Source: Sulfurivirga caldicuralii
GTDB lineage: Bacteria > Pseudomonadota > Gammaproteobacteria > Thiomicrospirales > Thiomicrospiraceae
Assembly: GCA_015661715.1 (NCBI GenBank)
Contig: DQVN01000096.1
Coordinates: 1 to 14,302, forward strand
DNA: 14,302 bases
Reading direction: 5' to 3'
Part shown: in pieces, positions 1-7,831 of the stretch
Numbering within the stretch: the first letter of the stretch is position 1
Layout: the number at the start of each line of letters is the position of its first letter
Program-made: the position numbers and the translations under genes
Notes under the pieces: generated by a model
Databases searched by the model: none
Told to the model about the DNA's origin: nothing
What the model saw: the letters and a program-made list of their open reading frames with translations, nothing else

Positions 1-731
1 AGAAAGTCCGCTGCATTCAATGACGCGCCACCAATCAATCCGCCGTCAATATCCGGCTGAGAGAAAAGTGCTTTTGCATTACCCGGTTTTACACTACCAC
101 CGTACTGGATAATCATAGCTTCCGCCGCATCAGCTGACAAAAGCTCGATTTTATCACGAATAAAGGCATGAACCGCCTGCGCTTGCTCGGGGGTTGCCGT
201 CTTACCCGTACCGATTGCCCAAACAGGTTCATACGCCACTACAATCTTAGCAAAAGCATCTCCACCCACTCGTTCAATCACCGCATCCAACTGCTGGGCG
301 ATCACCTGCTCGGTAATGCCCGCATCTCGCTCTTCTAAAGTCTCGCCTACGCAAAGAATAGGCGTAATATGTGCTTTCAGGGCCACTTCGACCTTTTGCG
401 CAATCTCTGCATCCGTTTCTTTGAACAAACTCCGGCGCTCTGAATGCCCCAAAATCACATAGCGCACATCAAATTCTTTCAGCATGGCCGCAGAAATCTC
501 GCCCGTCAAGGCACCATACTCAGGCTCAGCCGCCATATTTTGCGCACCCAAGGCAATCCCCTCATGCTTAAGGGTACGAAGAGTATAGTCAATATAAATG
601 GCGGGCGGACAAACTGCTACTGTTACTTGATCACGCTTATCCCACTGTGCCGATAACTCACTAACCAGCGAGGCAATCATGGCCTTGCTCCCATGCATTT
701 TCCAGTTTCCGGCAACAAACGGTTTTCTCAT
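1..731 (-). CDS. tpiA: Triosephosphate isomerase (3' end cut by window)
   Basis: Interconverts dihydroxyacetone phosphate and glyceraldehyde 3-phosphate in cytoplasmic glycolysis and gluconeogenesis. The 243 visible residues cover nearly the whole enzyme (family length about 250). The start reads MRKPFVAGNWKMHG, giving substrate-binding Asn9 and Lys11. The catalytic His96 lies in ILGHSERR and the catalytic base Glu168 in VVAYEPVWAIGTG. The phosphate-binding loops YGGSVK (about 210-215) and DGGLIGGASL (about 229-238) are present. The ATG at 731-729 has a GGAG-type ribosome binding site about 8 bases upstream. The reading frame is intact to the window edge. It follows glmM on the same strand after a 75-base AT-rich gap with no clear terminator, so it is probably co-transcribed with glmM. 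A weak promoter in that gap cannot be excluded. Confidence 0.97.
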   Translation of the reverse strand, partial: MRKPFVAGNWKMHGSKAMIASLVSELSAQWDKRDQVTVAVCPPAIYIDYTLRTLKHEGIALGAQNMAAEPEYGALTGEISAAMLKEFDVRYVILGHSERRSLFKETDAEIAQKVEVALKAHITPILCVGETLEERDAGITEQVIAQQLDAVIERVGGDAFAKIVVAYEPVWAIGTGKTATPEQAQAVHAFIRDKIELLSADAAEAMIIQYGGSVKPGNAKALFSQPDIDGGLIGGASLNAADF

Positions 732-806
732 GATCCTCTCCTGCACCCTATAAGCAAATCTTAGTAATCTTATATGTTAAATTTTGCGAAAACAATCTTG
801 ACAGAT

Positions 807-2141
807 TTATTTAATTCTGGTCTCAATCCAGCTGACCAACCCATCAGCCACCTGCTCAACCTTTTGCAGTGATGGCCCCTCCACCAATATACGGATCAAT
901 GGCTCCGTACCCGATGGGCGCACCAGAATACGGCCCGCCCCCAATTGCTCTTCTGCGTGTTGCAAAGTATCCTGCCAATCCGGCTGTTGCAATAGCGCTT
1001 TGTCTTCCCGGCTGCCTAACGGCACGTTGCGCAATACGCTGGGAAATTTATTCAACCCCGCTAAGGCTTGACGCAAACTGATTCCCTTGCGCACCAGCAC
1101 CGCGAGCACCTGCAAGGCGGCGATAATGCCATCCCCTGTATCCAGTCGATCCATACACAATATGTGACCCGAGGGCTCCGCACCATATTGCCAACCCACT
1201 TCCTTGAGCCTGGCCAACACATGTCGGTCACCAACGGGGGTGCGCTCAAAGGCAATTCCATGCTGGGCCAGTGACTGCACCAAACCTTCATTGGACATAA
1301 CCGTGCCCACTACGCCCTGTGGGCGTATTTCTGCGCCTGTTGCCAGAACATAGAGCAGGTCATCGCCGTCCCGCTCCACACCCTGATCATCCACAAACAC
1401 CACCCGATCTCCATCCCCATCAAAAGCAATGCCCAAATCCGCATGGGCCTCAAGCACCTTGGCCCGCAGCGCCCGGGTATCCGTAGCGCCACAGCCGGCA
1501 TTAATATTAAGCCCATCCGGCTTAGTGCCGATCTCTATGATTTCTGCCCCTAGTTCACGGAACACCTTGGGCGCAATGTGATAGGTGGCCCCATGGGCAC
1601 AGTCCAGCACGATTTTGTAGCCTTGAAGACTTCTCGGTGCACGATAGGTGCTCTTACAAAACTCGATATAGCGCCCGGGGGCATCATCAATGCGCCGCGC
1701 CTTACCCAACGCATCGGAAGAGACCATGTGATGATCCGACTGAAAAAAAGCAGTCTCGATTTCTGCTGCCAACCCAGCATCCAGTTTAGCACCCGCAGAC
1801 GAGAAGAACTTGATGCCATTGTCATAATAAGGATTATGGGAAGCACTGATTACAATGCCCATATCCGCACTAAACGTACGAGTCAGATAGGCAACCGCAG
1901 GGGTCGGTAAGGGCCCGGTCAGGTGCACATTCATACCTGCGGCGATCAACCCCGCCTCCAACGCGGACTCGAACAGATAGCCGGAAATCCGTGTATCCTT
2001 GCCAATAAGAACCGTTCGCATCCCATGGCAGCGCATCACCTCACCGGTAGCCCACCCTAGCATCAAAATCCGATCAGGTCGAATCACCCCTTCGCCGACT
2101 CGCCCCCTTACACCATCTGTGCCAAAAATAGATTCTGTCAT
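807..2141 (-). CDS. glmM: Phosphoglucosamine mutase
   Basis: Converts glucosamine 6-phosphate to glucosamine 1-phosphate, a cytoplasmic step toward UDP-GlcNAc for peptidoglycan and LPS. The 444 residues match the usual family length. The phosphoserine loop is ISASHNP at 98-104 with Ser101 as the phosphorylated residue. The Mg-binding loop DGDGDR is at 241-246, the sugar-binding loop EPSGH at 322-326, and the phosphate-binding loop RPSGTEPLIR at 408-417. All four alpha-D-phosphohexomutase signatures are therefore intact. The ATG overlaps the folP stop as ATGA, which suggests translational coupling. The order ftsH-folP-glmM is widely conserved in gammaproteobacteria. The N-terminal FGTDGVRG and the neighbours favour GlmM over other phosphohexomutases such as ManB/AlgC. 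Confidence 0.97.
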   Translation of the reverse strand: MTESIFGTDGVRGRVGEGVIRPDRILMLGWATGEVMRCHGMRTVLIGKDTRISGYLFESALEAGLIAAGMNVHLTGPLPTPAVAYLTRTFSADMGIVISASHNPYYDNGIKFFSSAGAKLDAGLAAEIETAFFQSDHHMVSSDALGKARRIDDAPGRYIEFCKSTYRAPRSLQGYKIVLDCAHGATYHIAPKVFRELGAEIIEIGTKPDGLNINAGCGATDTRALRAKVLEAHADLGIAFDGDGDRVVFVDDQGVERDGDDLLYVLATGAEIRPQGVVGTVMSNEGLVQSLAQHGIAFERTPVGDRHVLARLKEVGWQYGAEPSGHILCMDRLDTGDGIIAALQVLAVLVRKGISLRQALAGLNKFPSVLRNVPLGSREDKALLQQPDWQDTLQHAEEQLGAGRILVRPSGTEPLIRILVEGPSLQKVEQVADGLVSWIETRIK

Positions 2142-2968
2142 AACAACGCCATCGCCACCTTCAAGGCATCTACCGTCTCTTTCACATCATGCACCCGCAC
2201 CACACTGGCCCCTTTTAGTGCCGCCAGCACCGCAGCGGAGACACTGCCACATAATCGCGCCGTCACCGGCGCATCATTTAGCAATTGACCGATCATGCGC
2301 TTGCGCGAAACCCCAACCAAGACAGGATGCCCCAGCGCAACCAGCTCATCCAGCGCGGAAAACAGCGCCACATTATGCGCCAAAGTCTTGCCGAAACCAA
2401 ACCCCGGATCCAACCACACCTGCTGAGCGCTCAACCCCGTCGCCTGCATCACTGCTTGCGCCCGCGCCTGCAAAAAGTCTCGTACTTCTCCCACCACATC
2501 GGTGTAATTCGGCGCCTGCTGCATGGTGGCCGGCTCACCCTGTTTGTGCATCAAACAGACGGGGACTTGAAGCTCAGCCACAGCTTCCAATGCGCCCGAC
2601 GCCTGCAAGGCATTCACGTCATTAATCATTGCCGCGCCTGCTTTCACGGCCTGGCGCATTACTTCAGGTTTATAAGTATCAATAGAAACAGGCAGATCGG
2701 TCACCGCCCTTACCCACTCTATGGCCGGCAGCACCCGTTCCAATTCCTGCTGCAAAGGCACTGGCTCTGCACCGGGACGAGTCGATTCCCCGCCAATATC
2801 AATCACATCCGCCCCTGCCACCTGCATGGCTTCTGCCTGTTTTTTAATGGCCACTTCCGTTGTCCAGCAGCCCCCATCGGAAAAGGAGTCCGGCGTTACA
2901 TTGAGGATACCCATCACTAATGCACGCTCCAGCGACTCACCCTGCAATAAAGCCTGAAAACGACGCAT
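2138..2968 (-). CDS. folP: Dihydropteroate synthase
   Basis: Condenses 7,8-dihydropterin pyrophosphate with p-aminobenzoate in folate synthesis; it is the sulfonamide target. The protein is 276 residues, close to the E. coli enzyme (282). TIM-barrel signatures appear in order: MGILNVTPDSFSDGG (19-33), GGESTRPG (59-66), SIDTYKPEV (95-103), MINDV (114-118), DPGFGFGKT (187-195), the substrate-binding SRKRMIG (221-227) and RVHDV (258-262). The ATG at 2968 was chosen because a GGAG site sits just upstream and homology begins about there. The frame stays open upstream to 3220, but that would run over the ftsH 3' end and a terminator. The gene overlaps glmM by 4 bases. It lies immediately behind a terminator-like hairpin, so its expression probably depends on readthrough from ftsH or on a promoter I cannot identify. 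Confidence 0.96.
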   Translation of the reverse strand: MRRFQALLQGESLERALVMGILNVTPDSFSDGGCWTTEVAIKKQAEAMQVAGADVIDIGGESTRPGAEPVPLQQELERVLPAIEWVRAVTDLPVSIDTYKPEVMRQAVKAGAAMINDVNALQASGALEAVAELQVPVCLMHKQGEPATMQQAPNYTDVVGEVRDFLQARAQAVMQATGLSAQQVWLDPGFGFGKTLAHNVALFSALDELVALGHPVLVGVSRKRMIGQLLNDAPVTARLCGSVSAAVLAALKGASVVRVHDVKETVDALKVAMALL

Positions 2969-2979
2969 ATGCTCTCCAT

Positions 2980-3002
2980 AAAAAACCCCTGCACGGCAGG
3001 GG
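2980..3002 (-). terminator. Intrinsic terminator or attenuator between ftsH and folP
   Basis: On the minus strand a perfect 7-base-pair stem (CCCCTGC with GCAGGGG, 3-base loop) is followed directly by six T residues. It begins 9 bases after the ftsH stop and the T-tract ends 11 bases before the folP ATG, so the folP ribosome binding site immediately follows it. It looks like a genuine rho-independent terminator. Because folP and glmM follow on the same strand, partial readthrough is the likely mode. Confidence 0.8.
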
Positions 3003-3011
3003 CTTAGATCA

Positions 3012-5003
3012 TTACGGCAACTTGGGCGCACCAGGCGGTGCGGCAGGCCCGGCCTCACTTTCACCTGAAGTATGCTTTGACTCATCTGTCGGTGTTTCAG
3101 ATTCAGCCACTTCAGCTTCCCCGCGAGGCGGTGGGGATGTCGGCTGCTGCCAATCCTTGGGCTCACCGGGGTCTTGACCCTGCATGATGCGATCAATCTG
3201 CTCCCGATCAATGGTTTCATACTTGATCAAGGCCTCCGCCATGGCATGCAATTTGTCCAGATGATCCTCGAGGATTTTTTTGGCCCGCCCGTAGTTACGA
3301 TCAATAATTCGGCGCACCTCCTCATCAATCAGCTCCCGGGTCTCATCTGAAATATGACTTGATACCCCAGCAGGCCCCAGGAAACCATTCTGCTCTTCTT
3401 CCTCATACAACAGCGGTCCCAATCGCTCGGATAAGCCCCACTTGGTCACCATATTGCGCGCCAGCTTTGTCGCCCGCTCAATATCATTGCTGGCACCGGT
3501 TGTCACTTTTTCAGGACCAAAAATAATTTCCTCGGCAATCCGCCCGCCATAGAGGCTACACAACTGGCTTTCCAGCTTAGTCTTGGAGTAGCTCCAGCTA
3601 TCTTCCTCCGGCAGATACATGGTCACACCCAATGCCTGTCCTCGAGGAATAATACTGACCTTATAGACTGGATCATGCTCCGGCATCAAGTAACCCACAA
3701 TAGCATGGCCCGCTTCATGGTAAGCGGTAAGCTTCTTCTCCTCGTCGCTCATGACCATGGTCTTGCGCTCCACGCCCATGAGGATCTTGTCCTTGGCCTT
3801 TTCAAAGTGGCGCATGTAAACCTTTTCCGAATTCTCCCGCGCGGCAATCAATGCCGCCTCGTTGACCAGATTGGCCAAATCAGCACCAGAAAAACCCGGC
3901 GTGCCGCGCGCAATCAAACTAGGGTCCACATCCTCTCCCACAGGAATTTTGCGCATATGCACTTTCAAAATCTGCTCGCGACCGCGCACATCCGGCAGGC
4001 CTACAGTCACCTGGCGGTCAAAGCGGCCGGGGCGCAACAGCGCTTTATCTAACACATCCGGACGGTTGGTGGCGGCGATAACAATAATCCCTTCACTACC
4101 CTCAATGCCGTCCATCTCCACCAGCAACTGGTTCAGGGTCTGCTCCCGCTCATCATTACCGCCCCCAATACCGACGCCACGACTGCGACCTACTGCATCA
4201 ATCTCATCAATGAAAATAATACAAGGGGCGTTGGCACGCGCCTGCTCAAACAGGTCACGTACCCGTGAGGCACCCACCCCTACGAACATTTCCACAAAAT
4301 CGGAGCCGGAAATACTGAAGAAGGGCACATTGGCCTCTCCGGCTATGGCCTTGGCCAGCAATGTTTTCCCCGTACCTGGCGGGCCCACCATCAACACCCC
4401 TTTGGGGATCTTCGCGCCCAGGCGTTTGAATTTTTCCGGGTTTTTCAGGAAGTCCACCACCTCCTTGACTTCCTCTTTGGCCTCTTCAGCCCCTGCCACA
4501 TCGTCGAATGTCACCTTTACCTGCTCCGGTGTGAGCATGCGCGCCTTGGACTTACCAAAGGAGAAGGGGCTGTTTTTACCGCCCATACCACCACCGGCCA
4601 TTCCCCGCATGGCCCACAGCCACACCGCGATCAACAACAGCATCGGGAACCAGGAGATGAAGATCTGCATCAGGAGGCTCTGTTTTTCCGGCGGACGGGC
4701 TACCACACGCACCCGGTTTTCCAGCAGATCTCCCATCAGTCCCGGATCACCGGGGTTATAGGTAGAAAAACTGCTGCCATCGGCATAGATACCACGAATG
4801 ATATTGCCCTGTATTTCTACCTGCTTTACCTTACCGGCACGCACATCTTCAATAAACTGGGTGTAGTCCAGACGATGGGTAGGCTGCATATTTTGGCTGC
4901 CGAAGTGATTGAATACCGTCAGCAACACCACCGTCAGCACTGTCCAAATGATCAGATTCTTAATCAAATCCCCGTTGTCGTTCTTGTTTGGTTGATTGGC
5001 CAT
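3012..5003 (-). CDS. ftsH: ATP-dependent zinc metalloprotease FtsH
   Basis: Membrane-anchored AAA+ protease that degrades short-lived and misassembled proteins; in E. coli its substrates include sigma-32 and LpxC. The 663 residues compare with 644 in E. coli. Transmembrane segments lie at about 16-34 and 112-132 with the periplasmic domain between. The AAA+ module has Walker A GPPGTGKT (207-214), Walker B IIFIDEID (262-269) and the arginine-finger region RPGRFDR (324-330). The protease zinc site is HEAGH (429-433) with third ligand Asp507 in GASNDIERA; all three ligands align with E. coli at a constant offset of 15. The C-terminal tail (about 611-663) is Pro/Glu/Ser-rich and low in complexity, as is usual for this family. 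The ribosome binding site is weak. A 98-base gap separates it from rlmE, and a terminator follows the stop. Confidence 0.98.
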   Translation of the reverse strand: MANQPNKNDNGDLIKNLIIWTVLTVVLLTVFNHFGSQNMQPTHRLDYTQFIEDVRAGKVKQVEIQGNIIRGIYADGSSFSTYNPGDPGLMGDLLENRVRVVARPPEKQSLLMQIFISWFPMLLLIAVWLWAMRGMAGGGMGGKNSPFSFGKSKARMLTPEQVKVTFDDVAGAEEAKEEVKEVVDFLKNPEKFKRLGAKIPKGVLMVGPPGTGKTLLAKAIAGEANVPFFSISGSDFVEMFVGVGASRVRDLFEQARANAPCIIFIDEIDAVGRSRGVGIGGGNDEREQTLNQLLVEMDGIEGSEGIIVIAATNRPDVLDKALLRPGRFDRQVTVGLPDVRGREQILKVHMRKIPVGEDVDPSLIARGTPGFSGADLANLVNEAALIAARENSEKVYMRHFEKAKDKILMGVERKTMVMSDEEKKLTAYHEAGHAIVGYLMPEHDPVYKVSIIPRGQALGVTMYLPEEDSWSYSKTKLESQLCSLYGGRIAEEIIFGPEKVTTGASNDIERATKLARNMVTKWGLSERLGPLLYEEEEQNGFLGPAGVSSHISDETRELIDEEVRRIIDRNYGRAKKILEDHLDKLHAMAEALIKYETIDREQIDRIMQGQDPGEPKDWQQPTSPPPRGEAEVAESETPTDESKHTSGESEAGPAAPPGAPKLP

Positions 5004-5022
5004 AGCATCACTTTTACTTTAT

Positions 5023-5048
5023 CTTGAGAATGCAACTTTACCCCATTT
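5023..5048 (+). promoter_or_regulatory. Sigma-32-like promoter match, antisense to rlmE
   Basis: In the gap between rlmE and ftsH the plus strand reads CTTGAG (5023-5028), 12 bases, then CCCCATTT (5041-5048). The heat-shock consensus is CTTGAA, 13-14 bases, CCCCATNT. The match is good apart from one base and a slightly short spacer. It points away from ftsH and into rlmE in antisense, so its role is unclear and it may be chance. Confidence 0.3.
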
Positions 5049-5101
5049 GGGCATCATTTTCCATATATCGATAAACCTGACTAATCACCCATAAGACTGC
5101 T

Positions 5102-5719
5102 TTATTGCTTACCGCGGGCCAGCAGATACACTTCCCGGCTACGCGGACGTGATGCCTTAGGCTTACGCGTCACCACTTTGGCGTACTTTTGGCGCAGATC
5201 ACGCACGAGTTGGTCAAACCCCTCCCCCTGAAACACTTTTAACAATAGATCACCTCCAGGCTTAAGCGCCTGATCGGCAAAGTCTACCGCCAGCTCTGCC
5301 AGATACATGGCGCGGGGAATATCCACTGCTGCATTGCCACTCATGTTGGGCGCCATATCCGACATCACCAGATCAACCGCCCGGCCAGCCAGCGCACCCA
5401 ACAACTGTTGATAGACCGCATCCTCACGAAAATCCCCCTGAATGAAAGTTACGCCAGCAAACGGCTCCACCGGCAGTATATCCAGCGCATACACATGCCC
5501 TTTTTCACCAATACGGTGAGTCGCCCACTGAGACCAACCGCCAGGTGCCGCTCCCAGATCCACCACAATCATACCCGGTTTGAAAAGCCGATCCTTCTCG
5601 TCGATCTCCTGCAGCTTATACACCGCCCGGGAACGCCAGCCCTCTCGCTGCGCCTTTTGCACATAATAGTCGTCAAAATGTTCTTTCAACCAACGTTTAG
5701 AAGACTTGGAACGGACCAT
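5102..5719 (-). CDS. rlmE: 23S rRNA 2'-O-ribose U2552 methyltransferase
   Basis: Methylates the 2'-O of U2552 in the A loop of 23S rRNA, using SAM, late in 50S assembly (also called FtsJ or RrmJ). The protein is 205 residues (209 in E. coli). The SAM-binding loop is [12 protein letters not shown] (53-64). The catalytic tetrad K-D-K-E is complete: Lys35, Asp121 (SDMAPN), Lys161 (LLKVFQGEG) and Glu196 (SREVYL), each three positions before its E. coli counterpart. The start [10 protein letters not shown] at 5719 has AGGAAA 12 bases upstream. The frame is open to 5806, but that extension runs into yhbY and does not look like protein. It is divergent from yhbY across 41 bases and lies upstream of ftsH, the same arrangement as in E. 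coli. Confidence 0.96.
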   Translation of the reverse strand: MVRSKSSKRWLKEHFDDYYVQKAQREGWRSRAVYKLQEIDEKDRLFKPGMIVVDLGAAPGGWSQWATHRIGEKGHVYALDILPVEPFAGVTFIQGDFREDAVYQQLLGALAGRAVDLVMSDMAPNMSGNAAVDIPRAMYLAELAVDFADQALKPGGDLLLKVFQGEGFDQLVRDLRQKYAKVVTRKPKASRPRSREVYLLARGKQ

Positions 5720-5755
5720 ACTGGTAAAATTTCCTGTCAATTCAAGGAGAGCAAG

Positions 5756-5761
5756 ATTATA
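5756..5761 (-). promoter_or_regulatory. Candidate -10 box for rlmE(-ftsH)
   Basis: A perfect TATAAT lies on the minus strand 36 bases upstream of the rlmE ATG. No good -35 box is visible at 17 bases (TTTCTG at 5779-5784 is poor). The position is right for the divergent rlmE promoter, which would then overlap the yhbY start codon. Confidence 0.35.
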
Positions 5762-6066
5762 TGGCATTGAGTATGCAGCAGAAAAAGTACCTACGCGGCA
5801 TTGCACACCACCTTAAGCCGGTCATTATCATCGGCCAGCACGGTCTTTCAGAAGGCTTGATGAATGAACTGAACAGTACTCTGGATCACCATGAACTGAT
5901 CAAGATCAAAATTGCCGCAGGTGAGCGTGAAGAGCGTAAAGAGATCATCAACACCGTCTGCCAGACAACAGGTGCCGAACTGGTGCAGGCGATTGGCAAG
6001 ATTTTTGTCATCTACCGCCCCAATCCAGACAAGAAAAACAGCGATATCCACCTACCCCGGACTTAA
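5761..6066 (+). CDS. yhbY: CRS1-YhbY domain RNA-binding protein
   Basis: Small RNA-binding protein of the CRS1-YhbY (CRM) family, associated with pre-50S ribosomal subunits in E. coli. The 101 residues are almost entirely the domain. It opens [20 protein letters not shown] and carries the conserved GxxG loop within GQHGLS (25-30). It continues with [11 protein letters not shown] and ends [14 protein letters not shown] at 5761 is preceded by AAGGAG at 5744-5749; the 11-base spacing is slightly long, and the second Met (residue 5) is a less likely start. It is divergent from rlmE, a conserved pairing that places both in ribosome maturation. It is convergent with the gene at 6156-6506. Confidence 0.94.
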   Translation: MALSMQQKKYLRGIAHHLKPVIIIGQHGLSEGLMNELNSTLDHHELIKIKIAAGEREERKEIINTVCQTTGAELVQAIGKIFVIYRPNPDKKNSDIHLPRT

Positions 6067-6105
6067 TCATCCAACAGACCAAACCTTTGCTATAAATGGA
6101 AAATA

Positions 6106-6139
6106 GGCAATAACCGTAGCCTACGCTATGATTATTGCC
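6106..6139 (-). terminator. Inverted repeat between convergent genes, possible terminator
   Basis: GGCAATAA (6106-6113) and TTATTGCC (6132-6139) form a perfect 8-base-pair stem around an 18-base loop, which itself holds a small CGTA/TACG hairpin. It sits 16 bases after the stop of the minus-strand gene at 6156. In that direction it is followed by the T-rich but interrupted TATTTTCC. It may end transcription of that gene, and possibly also of yhbY, but there is no clean T-tract either way. Confidence 0.4.
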
Positions 6140-6155
6140 CCTTCGCTAGGATACG

Positions 6156-6506
6156 TTACTGAACAGGAGGGAAAGGGGGCGGATAACCCGGCGGTCCATA
6201 AACGGCAGGTGGTGGAGGCGCATAGGGAACTGACCCGTAGCGGGGAGGTGGCGCATATCCATAATAGGGCACAACACCCGGCGGCATATATCCATAGGAT
6301 GGCGGAGCATAATAGGATGGAGGCGGAGGTGGAGGATAATAGTCATAATCGTCGTCATCAAAAAACTCCTCCATCCAATACATTGGCGTCCACTCCGGCC
6401 AATCATTATCATCCCATGGCCCATCTCCACCCCAACCACAACAACCTGCCTGAACCTGAAGGGTTAACAGCCATCCTGCGATCACCATGACTAGCATTCT
6501 TTTCAC
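6156..6506 (-). CDS. Secreted Pro/Tyr-rich protein, sulfur-globule-protein-like
   Basis: Predicted export product of 116 residues. With a GTG start the N-terminus is MKRMLVMVIAGWLLTLQVQA, a good Sec signal peptide cut after residue 20. The mature part begins GCCGWGGDGPWDDND, then has an acidic aromatic stretch (about 35-57, with WPEWTPMYWMEEFF and a run of Asp). The rest is almost entirely Pro, Tyr and Gly with a six-Pro run at 58-63. There is no enzymatic motif. Composition and the aromatic/acidic start recall sulfur-globule envelope proteins, and motifs are shared with the gene at 12889 (DGPW near the mature N-terminus; YPPPPPP then Ser or Ala then YY). The GTG is preferred because AAGGAG lies 6 bases upstream. 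The next ATG would be 15 bases from that site, and upstream ATGs lack one. The Cys pair at 22-23 does not fit a good lipobox. The globule assignment is an inference. Confidence 0.62.
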   Translation of the reverse strand: MKRMLVMVIAGWLLTLQVQAGCCGWGGDGPWDDNDWPEWTPMYWMEEFFDDDDYDYYPPPPPPSYYAPPSYGYMPPGVVPYYGYAPPPRYGSVPYAPPPPAVYGPPGYPPPFPPVQ

Positions 6507-6512
6507 ACCCCA

Positions 6513-6518
6513 CTCCTT
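6513..6518 (-). promoter_or_regulatory. Ribosome binding site deciding a GTG start
   Basis: AAGGAG lies 6 bases before GTG at 6506. This spacing selects the GTG over the in-frame ATGs at 6494 and 6536. Confidence 0.65.
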
Positions 6519-6527
6519 TTCATTTAA

Positions 6528-6554
6528 CTTATAAGACATCTTGATTGTAGACAA
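6528..6554 (-). promoter_or_regulatory. Weak promoter candidate for the 6156-6506 gene
   Basis: On the minus strand TTGTCT (6554-6549) and TATAAG (6533-6528) are separated by 15 bases, shorter than the preferred 17. The placement, about 20 bases before the start codon, is plausible. The boxes are imperfect. Confidence 0.25.
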
Positions 6555-6630
6555 GGCCCCTGAAAATGAGAAATTAAAAAAACTACACAAACCCAAAACA
6601 AATTTATATCATTCAAATATTGCTCACCAC

Positions 6631-7443
6631 TCAACTTCCCGTCTTCAGATTAGCAAGCAACAAGGATTGTAATATTGCTCCATCCCAACGATGCAAACCG
6701 TGTCCGACGGGTATAACCACATTCCTGGCACGCACACCTAAAGCTGGAACACGGCGCAAATCCTGATATTTGGGGGGCACAACAATCCCCCAACCTGTTC
6801 CTACTAAAGACCACTTTCGTGCATGGGTAATACTCATATACTGTATAGCGTATGGATGGGGCGCAAAGGCCATCCACCTGATCGGATTCAGCACATCGAT
6901 CTGAAGCTGCCACAGCAACTCACGGGCTGCATAGAGCCTACGGGAGCGGTTATCCATAACATCTAACATCCGTCCAAACGGAGAAGTCAAAGCCCGCCAT
7001 GCCCAATTGGCAAAAGGCGTCCCCAAGTTCGGTGCGGCAATAGTGATCAACGCCGCTATGGGTACACGCCTCAATTCAGGCCATAAAGTATAAAAACGCG
7101 CCACCACGCCACCACTGGAGTGTCCCACCAGAATAACCGGCTGACGACGTTGCGTATAAACCCTTTTAAGAAGACTATCCAACCACACAGCTTGCTGCTG
7201 CAAGGGTTTCCACCAAGGCATACGCACGACATAGACAGCATTTTTAGCCTCGATTGCACCACTGCGAGGCTGATCAGGCAAAACTCCGCCCTCCGCAAAT
7301 CCAGCTGCCACCAACTGTTGCACAATCCCTTGCTTGTACCAGGTGCCCGGGCCGCTGGCAAAACCGTGAATCAACACTACAGTTTTGGCCTGAGCCACCC
7401 CCAAGCACAACAGCCAACTGATACAGAGCACGACCCCACGCAT
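6631..7443 (-). CDS. Exported alpha/beta hydrolase (lipase/esterase-like)
   Basis: Probable periplasmic or secreted hydrolase of 270 residues. From the first Met it has an N-terminal signal peptide ending LCLGVAQA, followed at once by the first strand KTVVLIHGFASGPGTW, which supplies the HG oxyanion motif. The nucleophile elbow is GHSSGG (about 107-112 from this start), with the middle Ser as nucleophile. It is followed by VVARFY and by ITIAAPNLGTPFANW, the AAPxxGTP pattern typical of lipases. The catalytic His is probably in VGHGLHRWDG near the C-terminus; the acid residue is uncertain. ATG at 7443 was chosen over ATG at 7449 because AGGAGG (7451-7456) is 7 bases from the former and only 1 from the latter. 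The substrate is unknown; a triacylglycerol lipase, esterase or acyltransferase would all fit. Confidence 0.85.
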   Translation of the reverse strand: MRGVVLCISWLLCLGVAQAKTVVLIHGFASGPGTWYKQGIVQQLVAAGFAEGGVLPDQPRSGAIEAKNAVYVVRMPWWKPLQQQAVWLDSLLKRVYTQRRQPVILVGHSSGGVVARFYTLWPELRRVPIAALITIAAPNLGTPFANWAWRALTSPFGRMLDVMDNRSRRLYAARELLWQLQIDVLNPIRWMAFAPHPYAIQYMSITHARKWSLVGTGWGIVVPPKYQDLRRVPALGVRARNVVIPVGHGLHRWDGAILQSLLLANLKTGS

Positions 7444-7450
7444 CAACATA

Positions 7451-7456
7451 CCTCCT
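7451..7456 (-). promoter_or_regulatory. Strong ribosome binding site selecting the hydrolase start
   Basis: A perfect AGGAGG lies one base from ATG 7449 and seven bases from ATG 7443. Only the second has workable spacing. Confidence 0.75.
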
Positions 7457-7831
7457 TTTTGCAGGCCATCCTATTCAAATATCACACTCAAGCTGCAGAC
7501 GCTTTACCTTTACTAAGAAACCACCTCAAACAGAACACCTACCCACCCAAACGCCTAAGAGGCAACTCACACCGCAAGTCATCATAAAACGAAATAGCAA
7601 TATTCGTTAATATTAATATTTTTACTCGATTTCTAACCATAAAAATAAAAAATATAATGATATAATTATATAATGATTTGAAAATATTACAATACAATCA
7701 ATGACTTATGTTCATATTGGGGTCTACCATGCACAAAACCTTATACCCCATAAATCTTTTTTGTTTTATTCCTCATTCCATATTAGATACGGTTTTAAAT
7801 AAGCAAAAATTTAAGCCAAAGGCACAAAATC
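7457..7831. other. AT-rich intergenic region between divergent genes
   Basis: This gene-free stretch separates the minus-strand hydrolase from the plus-strand RND operon. The left part (to about 7587) has ordinary composition. From 7588 to 7720 it becomes strongly AT-rich, with three AATATT palindromes (7599-7604, 7609-7614, 7615-7620) and the repeated TATAAT boxes listed separately. An open frame at 7708-7920 has no ribosome binding site and no recognisable product. I read the region as the control region for the divergent units. Confidence 0.6.
7653..7674 (+). promoter_or_regulatory. Three TATAAT boxes at 8-base steps
   Basis: Perfect TATAAT hexamers occur at 7653-7658, 7661-7666 and 7669-7674 on the plus strand, 160-180 bases before the RND adaptor start. 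No -35 box is convincing (TTTCTA at 7630-7635 would suit the first). They may be the promoter of the RND operon, with the multiplicity due to a short AT repeat. Confidence 0.4.

Noticed and set aside
1999..2920. Plus-strand open frames of about 210 codons each (1999-2625, 2285-2920)
   Set aside because: Both are antisense to folP and glmM, with Pro/His/Arg-rich translations and no recognisable motif.
2969..3220. Upstream extension of folP to a 360-residue protein
   Set aside because: The extension crosses a terminator and the ftsH coding end and has no dihydropteroate synthase homology; the ATG at 2968 has a proper ribosome binding site.
3862..4761. A 299-codon open frame on the plus strand
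   Set aside because: It lies antisense within the conserved AAA+ part of ftsH, has a low-complexity Ser/Pro/Thr-rich translation and no ribosome binding site.
5720..5806. Upstream extension of rlmE
   Set aside because: It overlaps the yhbY start and is not family-like; the ATG at 5719 gives the expected length and catalytic residue offsets.
6146..6490. Other frames across the globule-like gene (6128-6490 plus, 6146-6439 minus)
   Set aside because: They are shadows of a GC- and repeat-biased coding region; neither has a signal peptide or domain, whereas the frame at 6156-6506 has both a good signal peptide and a ribosome binding site.
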